A stretch of 64,000 bases of DNA, from assembly GCF_030435805.1 (NCBI RefSeq), contig NC_081305.1, positions 54,780,001 through 54,844,000 of the forward strand. The letters run 5' to 3'. Below are positions 11,720 to 33,900 of the stretch, piece after piece. Under the pieces are notes generated by a model that did no database searches, was not told the DNA's origin, and saw only the letters and a list, made by a program, of their open reading frames with translations. The stretch's first letter is position 1. Each line of letters opens with the position of its first letter. A program made the translations under genes and the position numbers. The stretch is from Mustela lutreola (taxonomy: Eukaryota; Chordata; Mammalia; Carnivora; Mustelidae).

Positions 11720-12347
11720 CAGTTTGTCTCTGCCCTGTCTATGACACACACACACTTTCCTCCTCACACTACTTTCTGATTTCCTTTGCTCACACTTTTT
11801 TGATTGTGCCTTGCTTCTCCTCCTCCTCCTCTCTTCTCTGTCCTGATCTACGTCTCTCCCTACACAGGTCTTCTCTATTCCTCTCATTATGCTCCTCAGA
11901 ACTACCCTTTATTTCACACACACACACACACACACACACTTCTCCTGTTTCTCCCAGAAACCATGCGCTTGTCGTTCTTCACCTTCATCCACCCCAACCC
12001 CACCTGTCTGGCTTCCGGTCCTGCGGCTCTCACCCTCTCTGGAAGCTTATCTCCTTTCCTCAGGACCCCACCTCACATTCTCCTCCCCCTGCGCTTCACT
12101 CTGCCGGGTTGCCAACTCGGTCCCTTCCCTCCCCAGTAGGTATGGGAGGGGCATCCCGGAGCCTAGAGCTTCCTGCTCCGTCCAGTTGCCACAGCAGCTC
12201 TGACCCGAGGGCCGCTCTGGGGCACCGTGTGGCGCCCTCCCCACCCCCCACACGCTGGTTGACACCCCGCACCCTCTTCCCTCCCTCGGCTTCTCTGCGC
12301 CTCTCCTCCTGCCCCCTTCGCCTCCAGCTTCTTTTCCTTATATCTGG

Positions 12348-12390
<43 letters not shown>

Positions 12391-12840
12391 GCGTCCGTCT
12401 GGTTGTAGTCAGGGAGCGCCTCTTTTCCTTCTGCTTTCCGCTTCCCATCCCCTTCTCCCCTCTGTCCTCCTGTCTCTCACACAGACACGGGGTCCATGGG
12501 GTCTCCTATCTGCCCCCGCCCCCAGTCTAACCACACTCCGATTCCGCTTTTCCTGTACCTTCTTTTCATCGATTCTTTTACTCTTCTCTCCTCCGTCTCT
12601 CCTCTCTTCTCTCCTCCGTCTTCTCCCCAACTCGCCTTCACCCGCCAGGGCCCTTCCCGCCATTCCATCTCTAACCCACTTTCCTGGACAGTCCCCCCCA
12701 CCAACTTTCCTTGACCATTTTTCTGCCTCTTCACGCCCCCCGAGCGCCTCGCCCACACTCTCCGGTCTCCCCGTCTCTCTTCCTTCCACATCTGCTCCTC
12801 CCCCCGTGGGCTGCACCCCCCGCCACCTCCAACGGCCGGG
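11720..12840. other. Pyrimidine-rich flank with CA microsatellites
   Basis: This continues the + strand C/T bias without the GACTC unit. Two pure CA microsatellites lie at about 11917-11938 and 12349-12388. No supported gene: frames on both strands (for example 11800-12408) are low complexity. Confidence 0.6.
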
Positions 12841-13400
12841 AGGCCCCTCTGGCACCTACGGAGCGGGCCGGACGTCCCGGCGAGCTGGTGACACGCGTCT
12901 CCTGCCTCGGAACAAACGGCCCCGCGATTTGCGTTTGACACGACGCGAAACTCGTGTCACGACCTGCCCGCTCCGGGGACCAGGAGCCCGCCGGTATCTG
13001 CAGCTTCTCGCGCCCCGGGACGGGGCCCGCGCCCAGGACCGCGGGAGGCGGACGCCTTCCCTTCCCTCCCCTCTTCTCCAGTTCTGGCTCCGTGCACCCG
13101 CGGTCCCCTTCCCCGCCCGCTCTCGCCCGGCACCGCGGGCTCGGCACGCTCTCCGTTTCCCCAGCCGTCGCGCCTGTCTCTCCCTGGGCGGCGGCCGGGC
13201 GCGCAGGAGCGAGCGGGCTCTTGGCTGCCGGGTGTGAGCCCCGCGTGCGCGCCTCCCGCCGCCTCTCCCCGGCTTCCCCGCTCCGCCACCTCTGGCCCGG
13301 GCCTCGGGGCGCGCGCGCGCATCACTGTGCGCGTGCGCGCTCTGGCCGCTCTTCGCGCCCTGGTTTCCCTCCGCCCCTTCTCTTCCTAGCACTCTCCCGC
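12840..13400. promoter_or_regulatory. Orphan CpG island
   Basis: A sharp rise in CpG density begins near 12840 (CGGCCGGGAGG, GGACGTCCCGGCG) and ends in GGGGCGCGCGCGCGCATCAC and GTGCGCGTGCGCGC near 13305-13340. It contains NRF1-like alternating GC/TGCGC motifs and a perfect 8-base inverted repeat (TGACACGA at 12936-12943 and TCGTGTCA at 12952-12959). No coding gene in the window starts here: JOSD2 ends 11 kb to the left and EMC10 starts 12 kb to the right. It could be the promoter of a non-coding transcript or an isolated regulatory island. Confidence 0.65.
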
Positions 13401-14290
13401 GTTGCGATCCCGCCACCCGCACTACACACCTCACTCCTCTCAGTTCGGGCTTCGACGTTTTCCTCTCAATTTTCTTCCACTTCTCTCTCACCTCCTCTCC
13501 CCGCGCCCGGCTCCTCGCCCTTCCCTCACACCCCTTCTTTCTCGGCCTCTTCCCTGCCGGCCGCTCGCACGCTCGCTGTCTCTCCACACTCCCGTATTCA
13601 TTTTTCTCCTTTTCTCTCTTACCCGCCTGCTGTGTTCCCTTCCTCCGCTTTCCTTCCTTCTGCCTGCTCTGCTCTACTCCCGTCCCGCTCGGCTTTGGCC
13701 TTTGCATCCGGGCCGCCAGCAAGCTCTCCGCTCCTTGCTTCCCTTTCTCTCCCTTTCCTTCCCCTCTCCCCTCCCGCCGTCTGGGCCTTCTTACCCCGTC
13801 TGCCTTGGCTGCTCGAGGGCCGCTCTTCCGCCAGGCCTTCCATTTCCGACTCTGTCCCATGGTCTCTCTCCCTCCTTCTCCTTCCCCCAGCCTCGCTCTC
13901 CCCGCCACGGTCTCCTTTCCTCACCCCTCTCTGCCTGCTTCGCTCGGGACCGCCCCCCACCCCAGCGTGTCTCTCGCTTCCTTTTCCCCTCTCCTCATTC
14001 GTTTTTTCCCCCTACACTTTCTCTTCATCTTTCCTCTTTGCTCCCCTCTCTTGCTCATCTCCATCCCTTCTCTCCCCCCCACTTTTCTCTCTCCCCACCC
14101 TTACAATCTCTCTCGCTCTTTCCTTTCTCTCCTTTTTGAATCTGTCACCTCTTCTCTCCTGCCACACTTCTCCCCTCCACTGGCCGCCTTTCCTCTGCAC
14201 CTTGTCTCCCAGTGTCAGGGAGGCCCCTCCAGGCTCTGCCAGCCACATCCTCTCCCTTTGCCTCCCCTCCTTCCCTCTCCCTTCCTGAAG
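13400..14290. repeat. Second polypyrimidine tract
   Basis: C/T-rich + strand (TTCTCCTTTTCTCTC, CCCTCTCCCCTCCC), with scattered CpGs that decline away from the island. The long frames across it (444 codons +, 350 codons -) are Ser/Pro/Leu or Arg/Gly/Glu low complexity. Confidence 0.6.
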
Positions 14291-16520
14291 TTCGGAGCTG
14301 ACATCCTCCCAGGGATCTGCGCAGCCTGGAACAGGGCTGCCAAGCCAGGCCTTCCCATCCCCACCCCACCCCCGAGGGTGGAAGGGCCTCTGTGACACCC
14401 ATTTTCTCTCTTTTCTGTCTGTCCCGGATGCTGCCCACTGCCTGGAGGAAGGACGCCTGCCCCCGGCCTAGGAAGGAGGAACCGAGGAGTTGGCTCAGAG
14501 ATAAAGACACTTGCATGTAAGTGCCAGGGCTGGGAAGGGCTGAACCACCCTGCAGTTGGCCAGGAAGTGGCTCCTTCTCCACTCTCCTGATCCCTCAATT
14601 TCTCTCTGAGTTTGCTGAGAAGGAGGCTGCCTCCTTTCTGCCCCAATTCTCCCCAACCTGCCACCATCTTCTCTTCCTCAGGAAGCATGGAGCATGGGAG
14701 GACTTCATTTTGCAGTTGGGAACACAGGAACCCGTGTTCCTGAAGACCAGCACCTGCTAAGACAGAGGCTTCATGGAACCCCAACCTTCTCAAGGGCCAA
14801 GAGCACCCCCTGAAAAGCTCTTTTCTTCAGAGAGAGGGTCCACATGGGCCTGACCTCCCCAGAGTATCCAGCCGAGCATGCTATGGGCCTGAGGGGCATT
14901 CTCAAGCAGGGTGAACTCTTTTATCGCCACCTACTGATAGAGGACAGAACTGTTACCAAGCTGTATTAGATACCAGAAATGGTCTCAAGCAAAACTCTGC
15001 AAAAATGACAATTTTTACTCCTGGTCAATATGGTACGGTACCCAGCAAGCTTCATAGCGTGCCAACGTACACCTCCAGACTGACTTCGTGTTTTCAAGTC
15101 ATCCTACGGCTGGCTTCTCCTCTGCACTGCCACAGAAATACATACATGACCACTGTGGGAAACTAAGGAAGGTGGGATTTGCTTTACAGTTTGCTTGGGA
15201 GCCTATTTCTAGAAATCAGGCCAAATCGAGTTTTTCTTTGTAATGACACCATTATGCCTTGCTGACTGGGAGGTGGGTGCAGGCAAAGATGAATGACTGA
15301 CAGCTAAAGAGGCCTCAGGGACAGGTCCCCGATTCTCACCATGGCATCTCTCTGATGGGTTAAATAAAGGCGCCTATTGAACTCCTTCCAAAAGCCACCT
15401 GCTACAATGCTCAATTTGGGACAGTAAAGTCTTCAAATACTAAAGTTAGCCTTATATATTTTAAAAGATTGCCTGTCCTATAACTGCACTAAGTATACCT
15501 AAATGCTGGGCTGGGGAAAAGGGTTTCCTAAATACCAGAGAGCAGGTAACATTTTGTGGGGCAAAGAAGTGCATCCAAAAGGGCAAGGCAGGAAACGAGA
15601 GGGAGGCTGTCCTTTCACTGAGCATTTACCTTGCAGGTGCTCTCACATCTTGGACCACAGGTTAGGAGGCTGGGGGAAAGGCACAGGAGGGAGACACTGG
15701 GCACTGAGCTCCGTGGAGATGGAGAGACAGAGACAGAGGGGGCATAGAGGGTGGTATCTGAGGGACTCATTAAGGCTGGGAGGTGCTCCTCAGTGAGGCT
15801 GAAAAAGAGGAACAGACTGGAAACTTAAGACACTTCCAAAGCCAGGCTGAAGGGCTGGGACTTTGCCCTGAGGGCACTGGGCAGCCATGGGAGGGCTAGG
15901 AACAGAGGAGTGAGGGGGGCAGCTTTGGTGTCAGAAGTCCCCCCACGAGGCCAGGGAGGAAGCTGGGCTGAAAGGTCCAGGTAGGGAAGGATGAGGCCAG
16001 GGTTGGGGCCATGGGGGACAGGACAAGGGGTGAGGCAGGAAGGGGTGAAGCAGAGTCGGGCAATGCAGTGATCCAGCCAATGAGGCCAAGCAGACGGTGG
16101 CACCACTTATTGGGTAGGATTCCTGCAGGACCTCCGACTGCGGGCGGATGGGTGGCAGAGACTCTATGGGTGGCAGAGACTGCCTGGGGAAGGAGCCGGG
16201 GGTCTGGAGACCAGGAGGGGAGTCTCAGCGGGAGACGGGTTTGAGGATAGTCAGTAAGAGGGGCTCCAGTGTGGATGGGAGGTGCCCGACGCTGCCCCAG
16301 CAAGTCCTCCTCTGGCAGCATGTCCTGCAGACATACGTGCATGTGTGCACACGGAGATCCCTACAGCTCTGCTTGCAACAACCTGAGGGTCCCTCCACGG
16401 GGACCAATATTGTCACCTCCGAGCCAGCCACATCACAGGAGGAGGATGCACTTTAAAGCCAAGGTGGAAACCTCTCCAACTCAGAGAGAGAAAGAGGAAA
16501 AAAAACCAACAACCTAGAAC
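14290..16520. other. Gene-free, less repetitive interval
   Basis: Composition returns to normal. The stretch at about 14880-15500 is AT-balanced, carries no repeat I recognise and contains TTAAATAAAGGCGCC near 15360, but has no exon-like frame. From 15560 to 16450 the sequence is purine-rich, with phrases such as GGCAGCCATGGGAGGG that suggest an old LINE2 relic. No RNA gene is seen. Confidence 0.45.
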
Positions 16521-16522
16521 TA

Positions 16523-16705
16523 CAGGGCACCTGGGCGTATGAGTTTGTTAAGCATCTGCCTTTGGCTCAGGTGATGATCCTGGGATCGAGTCCCACAACA
16601 GGATCCCTGTTCAGGAGGAAGTCTGCTTCTCCCTCTGCCTCTCCCCACACCACCCTGTTGTGCACTCTAGTAAATTAATCTTTAAAAACAAAAAGAAAAA
16701 AAAAC
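16523..16705 (+). mobile_element. Diverged carnivore SINE
   Basis: Begins GGGCACCTGGGCGTATGAG and continues with AAGCATCTGCCTTTGGCTCA, a C/T-rich middle and TAAATTAATCTTTAAAAA. The head is mutated relative to the younger copies in the window. Confidence 0.85.
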
Positions 16706-17289
16706 TAGAGCTACACATTTTTGTAAAAATGATTTACATAGACGTTTGCTTGTTTATGTAAAGAGTATCTCCAGAGCTATGAGCAGGAGACTGGCCAGTC
16801 AGGCCGCCCTCAGTGAGGGGAACAGGTACCAGGCTGCGCTGAGCAGAAGGCTCTTGGCTTTGGATCCTACAGTATCTTTTGAGTTTCGTGCTATATCCCC
16901 AGACACCCTGGTCAAGAAAACGAAATAGTAAGTGAGCTCTCCATGAAGAGGCAAGTATTAGAAAAGATGCACGAGGACAGAGCCTCATGGAGACTGTGCC
17001 AACTCAGACAGTGGCTGAGGTACACTGCAGAGGAACTCTGCCCACTTTAGAGGGATCTAGAGAGTTGTAGAGGAAAAGGAGGTAATCAGATGGGTAAAGA
17101 GCTCAATCTCAATCCATGACAGAATTAGAAAATGGTCCAACCAATGCCTGGGGCAAGAATGCCACTGTCTATGAGGCAAAGGGTTAGGAACTCTGAGTCT
17201 GAACCTTGTCCAAGAAAGCGGCAGTGAACACCATGGGGGCAATTCACATGGAGCGCAGATGGGAAAGAAAGGCCAAGTTAGAGCACCCC

Positions 17290-18520
17290 TTGGACACTGT
17301 TTTATGTATTGAAGCCACAAAGAAACGGGCCGAATGATAACCCCCATTGCTGGTGGGTGTGTAACACAACACAGTCGAAGAAAATACTGCGGAACTGCAA
17401 ATCAGTGGGACTATTTGGAACTCTCAGGCCACTTGTCGCAGCGCAGCGGGGAGTGGCTGGCCCCTGGGAGCGAGGTCAGAGAGAAGAGAAGGTCCAAAGA
17501 AAGGGCTGCAGCAGGACAAGAATCCAGAGGGATCAGAAAACAGAAGGGGGTGGCTTTAGGCGTCAGCAACATCAGACAAATCACAAGAGGAATTCAAAAT
17601 CCTAAATGCTGCCCTTGAGCAAAGGACAAGAACGGTTCCCAGAAAATCCCTGTGGTGCTATCGGGCTCCATTTCCCTCCTGACATGGATCAGAGCCTCAC
17701 GACACAGAGAGGTCTGAGCCATCTGCTGACAAGGCCGTGGGGGAATGGTGACCGGTGTCTGCTCGATGGGGGCAACTTAGCAACGTGGGTCACATTTATA
17801 CAAATGCCACCTTCCTCTGGCCGGTCATTCTGCTGCTGGGGTTTTACCCTGGTTACATCTGCATCCGGGAAACAGTGACAGCCGCAGGCAGAGGCCAGGT
17901 TGAATGAGCTCCGGTGCAGTTCTGTGATGGGGTGCAAGGACGAGGCCACTCCCCCATTAGGAGAAGTCTCCAGAACATTAGGTGCAGGAGCCAAGAGGCA
18001 AGGGCTGGGCGGTGGAGGGGATTTGCTACTTCTGCGTTACAAAGAAAGGAGAGCATGTGTCCCTCCCTGCCCCTGCTGGCACGGGCTGACACAAGAAGTT
18101 AAGCAAATGAAAGCAACTGGGCGAGACACCTGTCCACCACATACCTTTGATATTGTCTTGATACTCGAGCCACACGAACGCGTTACTTTCCCGTAAGTGT
18201 TTCCATCTGATTTTGGTCTGCCATCGTGATTTTGGTCATGCATCCCCAGGAAATAATTCACACTCACCAAAGAGAGACTGGAGAGCACTCGCTACCGTGC
18301 TATTTATAACCATATCCAGCAGGAAGCTAAACGTTGAACATTTGGGGAACAGTTTAATAAACCACCATACAACACCACAAAGCATTACACAGACATTTCA
18401 GCGACCGTGACAGCCATTTCTGTGTGTTTCTGGATAATACACAGAGCAAAGAGCGGAATTCAATAAAGCCTGTACATAAGGACTTCCCTGCAACCAAATC
18501 AACAGTTGCATTTGGTTGCT
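17290..18520 (+). mobile_element. LINE1-like 3'-end debris
   Basis: Segments resemble old mammalian L1 3' regions. Examples are CCCATTGCTGGTGGGTGTGT followed by GGAACTGCAAATCAGTGG near 17345, CATTTATACAAATGCC and TGCTGCTGGGGTTTTACC near 17790-17850, and ATTTGGGGAACAGTTTAATA near 18340. The order fits a plus-strand 3' UTR, but the pieces are diverged and interrupted by unique-looking DNA. Subfamily is not resolved and the boundaries are approximate. Confidence 0.45.
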
Positions 18521-18672
18521 GGAAGTCATACCTTTTCGAAACATTGATGTATTTCAATAGATTGTTGGTATTTTTTAAATAGATCGGTGGGGTGGTATGA
18601 TAAATAGGAAAGGCCAGCAGTCCTCTCCTGGTGGCCTGTCCCAGGGAAGACATTCCAGGCTGGGGAAGGGAT

Positions 18673-18678
18673 TTTATT
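18673..18678 (-). promoter_or_regulatory. EMC10: Candidate EMC10 polyadenylation signal
   Basis: AATAAA on the minus strand about 680 bases past the EMC10 stop (TTTATT on the + strand). This is the first canonical hexamer downstream and would give a 3' UTR of roughly 0.7 kb. Other AT-rich hexamers exist further down, so the true site is not proven. Confidence 0.5.
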
Positions 18679-19354
18679 TACATCATCGGCTCTCAACTCT
18701 ACCAGACATTACTTTGTTTTTACTTTAAACATTTCTGCATGCCCCAAAGCCTGTGGGAGGCCTGGCATCCAAACAGGGCACAACACCCCAACTCCTGCTT
18801 GGAGCCATGGGCAGATAAAGGCCGAAGCGGGGTCCCAAGGCAGGGCTGCTGGAATGGGGCCAAGGGATGCCCATAGCCAGCCCACACCTGCTCTGTGCCA
18901 GGCCCCTGAGGGCAGACAGGTGGAAAGTGTGTGGCCCAATCCAGTCAGACAAGTTAGGGGGGCCCTCTAGCCAGGCCTGGGACAGGCAGGGCAAGGAGAC
19001 CACAAACAAAGGCACAGAGGCTGGAGAGAACTCGGCATGTTCCCAAACTACAAGGCTCAGGGGAAGGGGGGAAAACATAAGGTCAGAGCTGGACCAGGAG
19101 CTCGAGCTCCATGCTGTGGCCAAAAGGAAGCCTTTGGGGCTATGGAAGGATCACAGGGGAAGGCAGGGTATGCCAGAATCTGGCCACCTGTCCGCCTAGA
19201 GGGAAAGGACTCCTAGGAGGAATATCCCCCTACCATCACGGGATGGGGACAGGGGGAGCTAGCAAATCTTTCTTGGGATGATCAAGGACAATAGCACTCT
19301 GGCGGGAGGGGGTTGCCTGCATGAAAGAAGACCAGGCGCTGATGCCCCCCACCC

Positions 19355-25139
<5,785 letters not shown>

Positions 25140-25437
25140 TTTGACCGCTTCCCATCAGGCCAGAGGAGGAAACGAGCCGGGCGCTGGGAGCTTGCTGCGC
25201 AAACGCTTGCGCCAGCTCTTTGCGCCTGCGCACTAGCACCCTCCCCCTACCGGGGTCTGACGCCAGACCCGTGGCGGTAGCTTTACCCAGGTATCTGGGC
25301 ACCGCCCCCCTATGATGACGTCACAACAACGGGCGTTTCTTCGGTGACATTTAAGCCTGGTCTGCCGCGTTGTGACGTGTAGAGCCCGCGGCGCCACCCA
25401 CCCGTTTTCTCTGGCGGCACCTCCCTCCGCTCTCCCC
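25140..25437. promoter_or_regulatory. Bidirectional CpG promoter of EMC10 (-) and GARIN5A (+)
   Basis: The two start codons are 298 bases apart, facing outward. The GC/CpG-rich DNA between them has no TATA box at a sensible place. Recognisable sites: an NRF1-like TGCGCCTGCGCA at 25221-25232; a full palindromic CRE TGACGTCA at 25316-25323; a half CRE TGACGT at 25373-25378; and a YY1-type AAAATGGCGGC overlapping the EMC10 ATG (25132-25142). CRE sites are typical of testis-active promoters and NRF1/YY1 of housekeeping ones, matching the two genes' expected expression. Site function is inferred. Confidence 0.8.
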
Positions 25438-30284
<4,847 letters not shown>

Positions 30285-30368
30285 TTCCTCCCAATACCCA
30301 TGAGGTCACCAAAGGACCAGAGATCAAAGTACCTTATCTCAGGGCCAGAAAGATGAATTATTAAAGTT

Positions 30369-30374
30369 AATAAA
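30369..30374 (+). promoter_or_regulatory. GARIN5A: GARIN5A polyadenylation signal AATAAA
   Basis: AATAAA in AAAGTTAATAAAGATC, 85 bases after the GARIN5A stop. The transcript end is expected near 30390, about 0.5 kb short of the opposing MYBPC2 3' end. Confidence 0.8.
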
Positions 30375-30399
30375 GATCGGCCACTTAAGAACCAACAAG

Positions 30400-30790
30400 C
30401 AGGTCATGAGCACTTTTGTCAACATCACCAGTTCAACATGGCTGCCTCAACATGGTGTTTGGTTCATCGTGTGTGGCTCCCTGGGCCACCATGAGACCTA
30501 GTGCCCACCATTCCATCATGGCTACCTCACTAGAATGGTCTTCCCCATCTGGGCTTTGTTTCTTCTTTAACTCATTGTACTTGCCGCTGCAGCCTGCCTC
30601 CTTCCCATTTATAGTAGCTAGTCCCAGAGGGTTTCCTCTATAAGGTCTTGGTTCACCTGAGACTTGTAATTGCCCTGGCAACATGGTAGTATCACTAAAG
30701 TAATCATTCCAAGATGGCAGCCTCAACGTGGTCTGTTTCATCAGGGCTGTCTTATCATGGTTACCATTCCAACCTCCTGTCCCCATCACC
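30400..30790. repeat. Degenerate repeat with ATGGC motifs between convergent genes
   Basis: Related phrases recur: TTCAACATGGCTGCCTCAAC, TTCCATCATGGCTACCTCAC, TCCAAGATGGCAGCCTCAAC, TGGCAACATGGTAGTATCAC and TTATCATGGTTACCATTCC. The unit is irregular (about 50-70 bases, sometimes half that). AAGATGGC and ACATGGC resemble the YY1 core. The array fills the gap between the GARIN5A and MYBPC2 3' ends. Confidence 0.6.
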
Positions 30791-30974
30791 CACCCCCAGG
30801 TGACTAACCCCCTACAGGAAGAAGGCAGTGGAGCTAGAGATTCAAGAAGGACAGACACACACGGGTTGTAGACAAGACTATTATCTTAGTGGTAACTCTG
30901 GAAAGGGAAACAGTGTTCAGGGAAGTCCAGGTTAGGACCCAGCAGCCAATTACTTTGGCAGGTGGAAGGCAGTC

Positions 30975-33900
30975 TCACTGTGGCACTGCAGGGGAAATGA
31001 GAAAAGAGTGGGTAAGGTGGGGCGGGCTTCCCAAGTCCCTGTGCTCCACCCCCAGGCTCCTTTGCCCCTGGATTTACAGGGCCAGCAGGGGGAGCATGTG
31101 GGTCCTTCACATCTCAGTGGGGCAATGAAACCACTGTCCTGGTGCAGACAATACCTATGGCTTTGAACCCCAGACTGGGATGTTCTGATCAGGGATTTCT
31201 AAGCTGCCAATGACAAGCTGTCACTGGAATCTCAAAGTAGGGATATTTCCGAGCTGATTCAATAATTAATAAAGGGGACAGCAAAACATTACAAATTGGC
31301 TCAGCCTGGAAGAGCAGTGTTCTTAATGACAGCCAGTAAGGCCACGGCAATGGTCTCGCTTGTTAAGAGTCTATGGTCACATCTGTCTTCTGGGCAGTCA
31401 TCAGGGCCAGGGGGAGTCACAACTGGGGAGGGACCCTGGAAGCCCATATTTTTATCAGTCACATCTGAGGGACTTGGGTAGTGGCTACTCCAGTGAGCCT
31501 GGACTGGCAGATGTTTGATGAGCTGGAGCCCACGGCAGAGGAGGTGAGGAAAAGCATTCCAGGTAGAGGGAATGGCATGTGCAAAGTCCTAGGGACAAGA
31601 GAAACCACAACTAGTTTGTCCAACTGCCAACAGCTTGGTATGGCTGAAACAGTGTTGAGGGAAACGGGGTACATGAGGCCAGAGAGGGGCACATGGGAGA
31701 AGGCACAGGACCATGGACACCAGGCTGAGAGGTTTCAGAGCTGCTGGGGAACCTGGGGAGGGCCACAGGCAGGGGTGGGGCAAGCCAGCCCCAGATAGAG
31801 AATTCCCTGGGGCCCTGTGGAGGATGGGCTGGAGGGAAAGATGGGAGGCAGGGAGGCCAGGCAAGAATTCCAGAGGAAGAAGTGATCAGGGCTGGGGCTG
31901 GTGGGGGGAGGTAGAGAGGAGGGGAGAGGACGGACAGAGCTTGGGGAGAAGAGGCATTTTTCTGGGCACCTGCACCTCTCCCCACATAGGCCAGGCCCAG
32001 CAGAGCCTTGGTGATCACCTACCAGCTCTTCTCCATCTCATTCACCTCTTATCTGTCCTTCAACTCCCCTCGAAAACTTCCTCAGATGACTGCCACCACC
32101 GGATCAGGTGCTCCCCAGCCCCACCCCTACAGTGCCCCGTGCACACGTCACCCTGCATCATTCTTGGAGGGGTCTGAATCCGGCTTCCCTGTTACACACT
32201 TAGGGGCACCGGGATGATGGCTCTGCCCTCCATATGGCTCAGCCCAGGGCCTCCAGTTCCCTATGTGGGAGTGGGGGTGAAGGGGTGAGGGGCAGCCAGG
32301 CAGGGCGCTCACCTCGGACTTCCAGCTTGCACTCAGCCAGCGCCTCCCCCAGCTCGTTGACAGCCCTACAGGAATAGGTCCCCGCGTCAAAGGGAGACGG
32401 GCGGCGGATGTTGAGTGTCAGGATTCCCTGGTAGTTGGTTATTAGGAATTTGGGATCTTCACGGATTTCCATTTGGTTCTTCATCCAGACCACCTTCGGC
32501 TATTGAGTGGAGTGGGAGAAGAGGCCAGCTTAGGGAAGGTCCGCGGGTGATGGCAAAGTGGGCTTTGGAAGGCAGATCTGGAGGCAATTCTTGGTTGTCC
32601 TGCCACCTATTTTGATTGATGACCCTGAACTAGTTATTTCTCCTCTCTGACTCTCAGTATCCTCTTTGTGAGAGGAAGACCTCACTCTCTGTTGTGGCCC
32701 ACAGAACCCTATGCAATTTGGCCCCATTACTCTTCTGTCCTCACCCCATCCTGTCGCTCCCTCCCTCTGCTCCATCCACACAGGCTGCCTCGTTTTTCCT
32801 CAAACAGACCCAACAGGCTCCCACCCCAGGACCTTGGCGCACTGGCTGTTCCCTCTTCCAGTACTGTTCTTCCCTCCTCTCTCCCCCTAATCAGCACTGG
32901 CTTATCTTTCAGGTCTCTGCTACATGTCCGCTCAGGTGCCTAGGCTGGGGCAGGAATGCCCACTGTCCATTCGCAACTACCCTCAGGGCTCTGACATGCA
33001 TCCCACCCTTCGTACTGTCATAGTCATGTGCATGACTTCAGATTCATGTCAGTCTCCCCCAACATCCAGGAACTTCCCATCCAGCTCACCAGCACACACA
33101 GCCTCTGAAAACATGTGCTGAGCATATGAACAGACTGCATGTGTGAGTGACGTAAGAGCGCAGAGAGAATAAATGAGCTGAGGAAACGAATGGCTTGGTA
33201 GGCGAGTAAATGAACAGAATGAATGAAGGAGTTACAGTTAGTGAACAAAGTGCGTGGACGTCGATGGAGGAGGAGAACTAATGAATCCACAGGGGGCCTA
33301 CGGGGGCTGAAGCCGAAAACTTGGACCAGAGGCCAGCAAACTTCATCTGTAAAGGCCAGGTAGTCATTATTTCAGGCTCTGAAGTGTACACAGCCACATC
33401 CCAATAACATTTGATTTAGAGATCCTGGTGACAAGCAGAAAAGAGAGCCCTCTTTTGCCAGCCCCTGGTCCAGGTGAGTCACTGGAACTCAAGGTTGCAA
33501 GTGTCCACATTCCCAACAGCAGTCAGGAAATGACAGGACAGAAGCTGCCTGGGAGACCTGGCGGTCCAGACCTCCCCCCAGCTCCTGCCAAAGTTTTCTA
33601 TTTCTGAGGGAAGCTGGGGTGTAATTATGAGACTTGGGCTCTGCTTGAAGGGGGGAGAGGCAGGAAGTGGGTTAAAAGTAAATCCTGGGCGCCTGGGTGG
33701 CTCAGTGGGTTAAGCCGCTGCCTTTGGCTCAGGTCATGATCTCAGGGTCCTGGGATTGAGTCCCGCATCGGGCTCTCTGCTCAGCAGGGAGCCTGCTTCC
33801 TCCTCTCTCTCTCTGCCAGCCTCTCTGCCTACTTGTAATCTCTCTCTGTCAAATAAATAAATCTTTAAAAAAAAAAAAAAGTGAGTAAATCCCATGAACA

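Larger units (their letters stand above)
7990..11720. repeat. Giant TCTCTCAGACTC-type polypyrimidine array
   Basis: About 3.7 kb of + strand sequence is built from loosely conserved units such as CTCTCTCAGACTCTCT, CTGACTCTC and CAGACTTTCTCA. Purines occur mainly as isolated GA dinucleotides every 8-20 bases. The array is interrupted by two minus-strand carnivore SINEs (8275-8473 and 9894-10085) and by CA-repeat patches at about 10096-10141 and 10833-10851. Open frames in it give Ser/Leu/Asp repeats and are not genes. The strand asymmetry is extreme and continues, more weakly, to about 14.2 kb. Confidence 0.88.

Noticed and set aside
7990-11720. CRISPR-like regularly spaced repeats
   Set aside because: The genome is mammalian, there are no unique spacers, and unit spacing is irregular.
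12856-14288. 444-codon plus and 350-codon minus frames over the CpG island and pyrimidine tract
   Set aside because: Compositional artefacts. Overlapping open frames on both strands with no recognisable motif.
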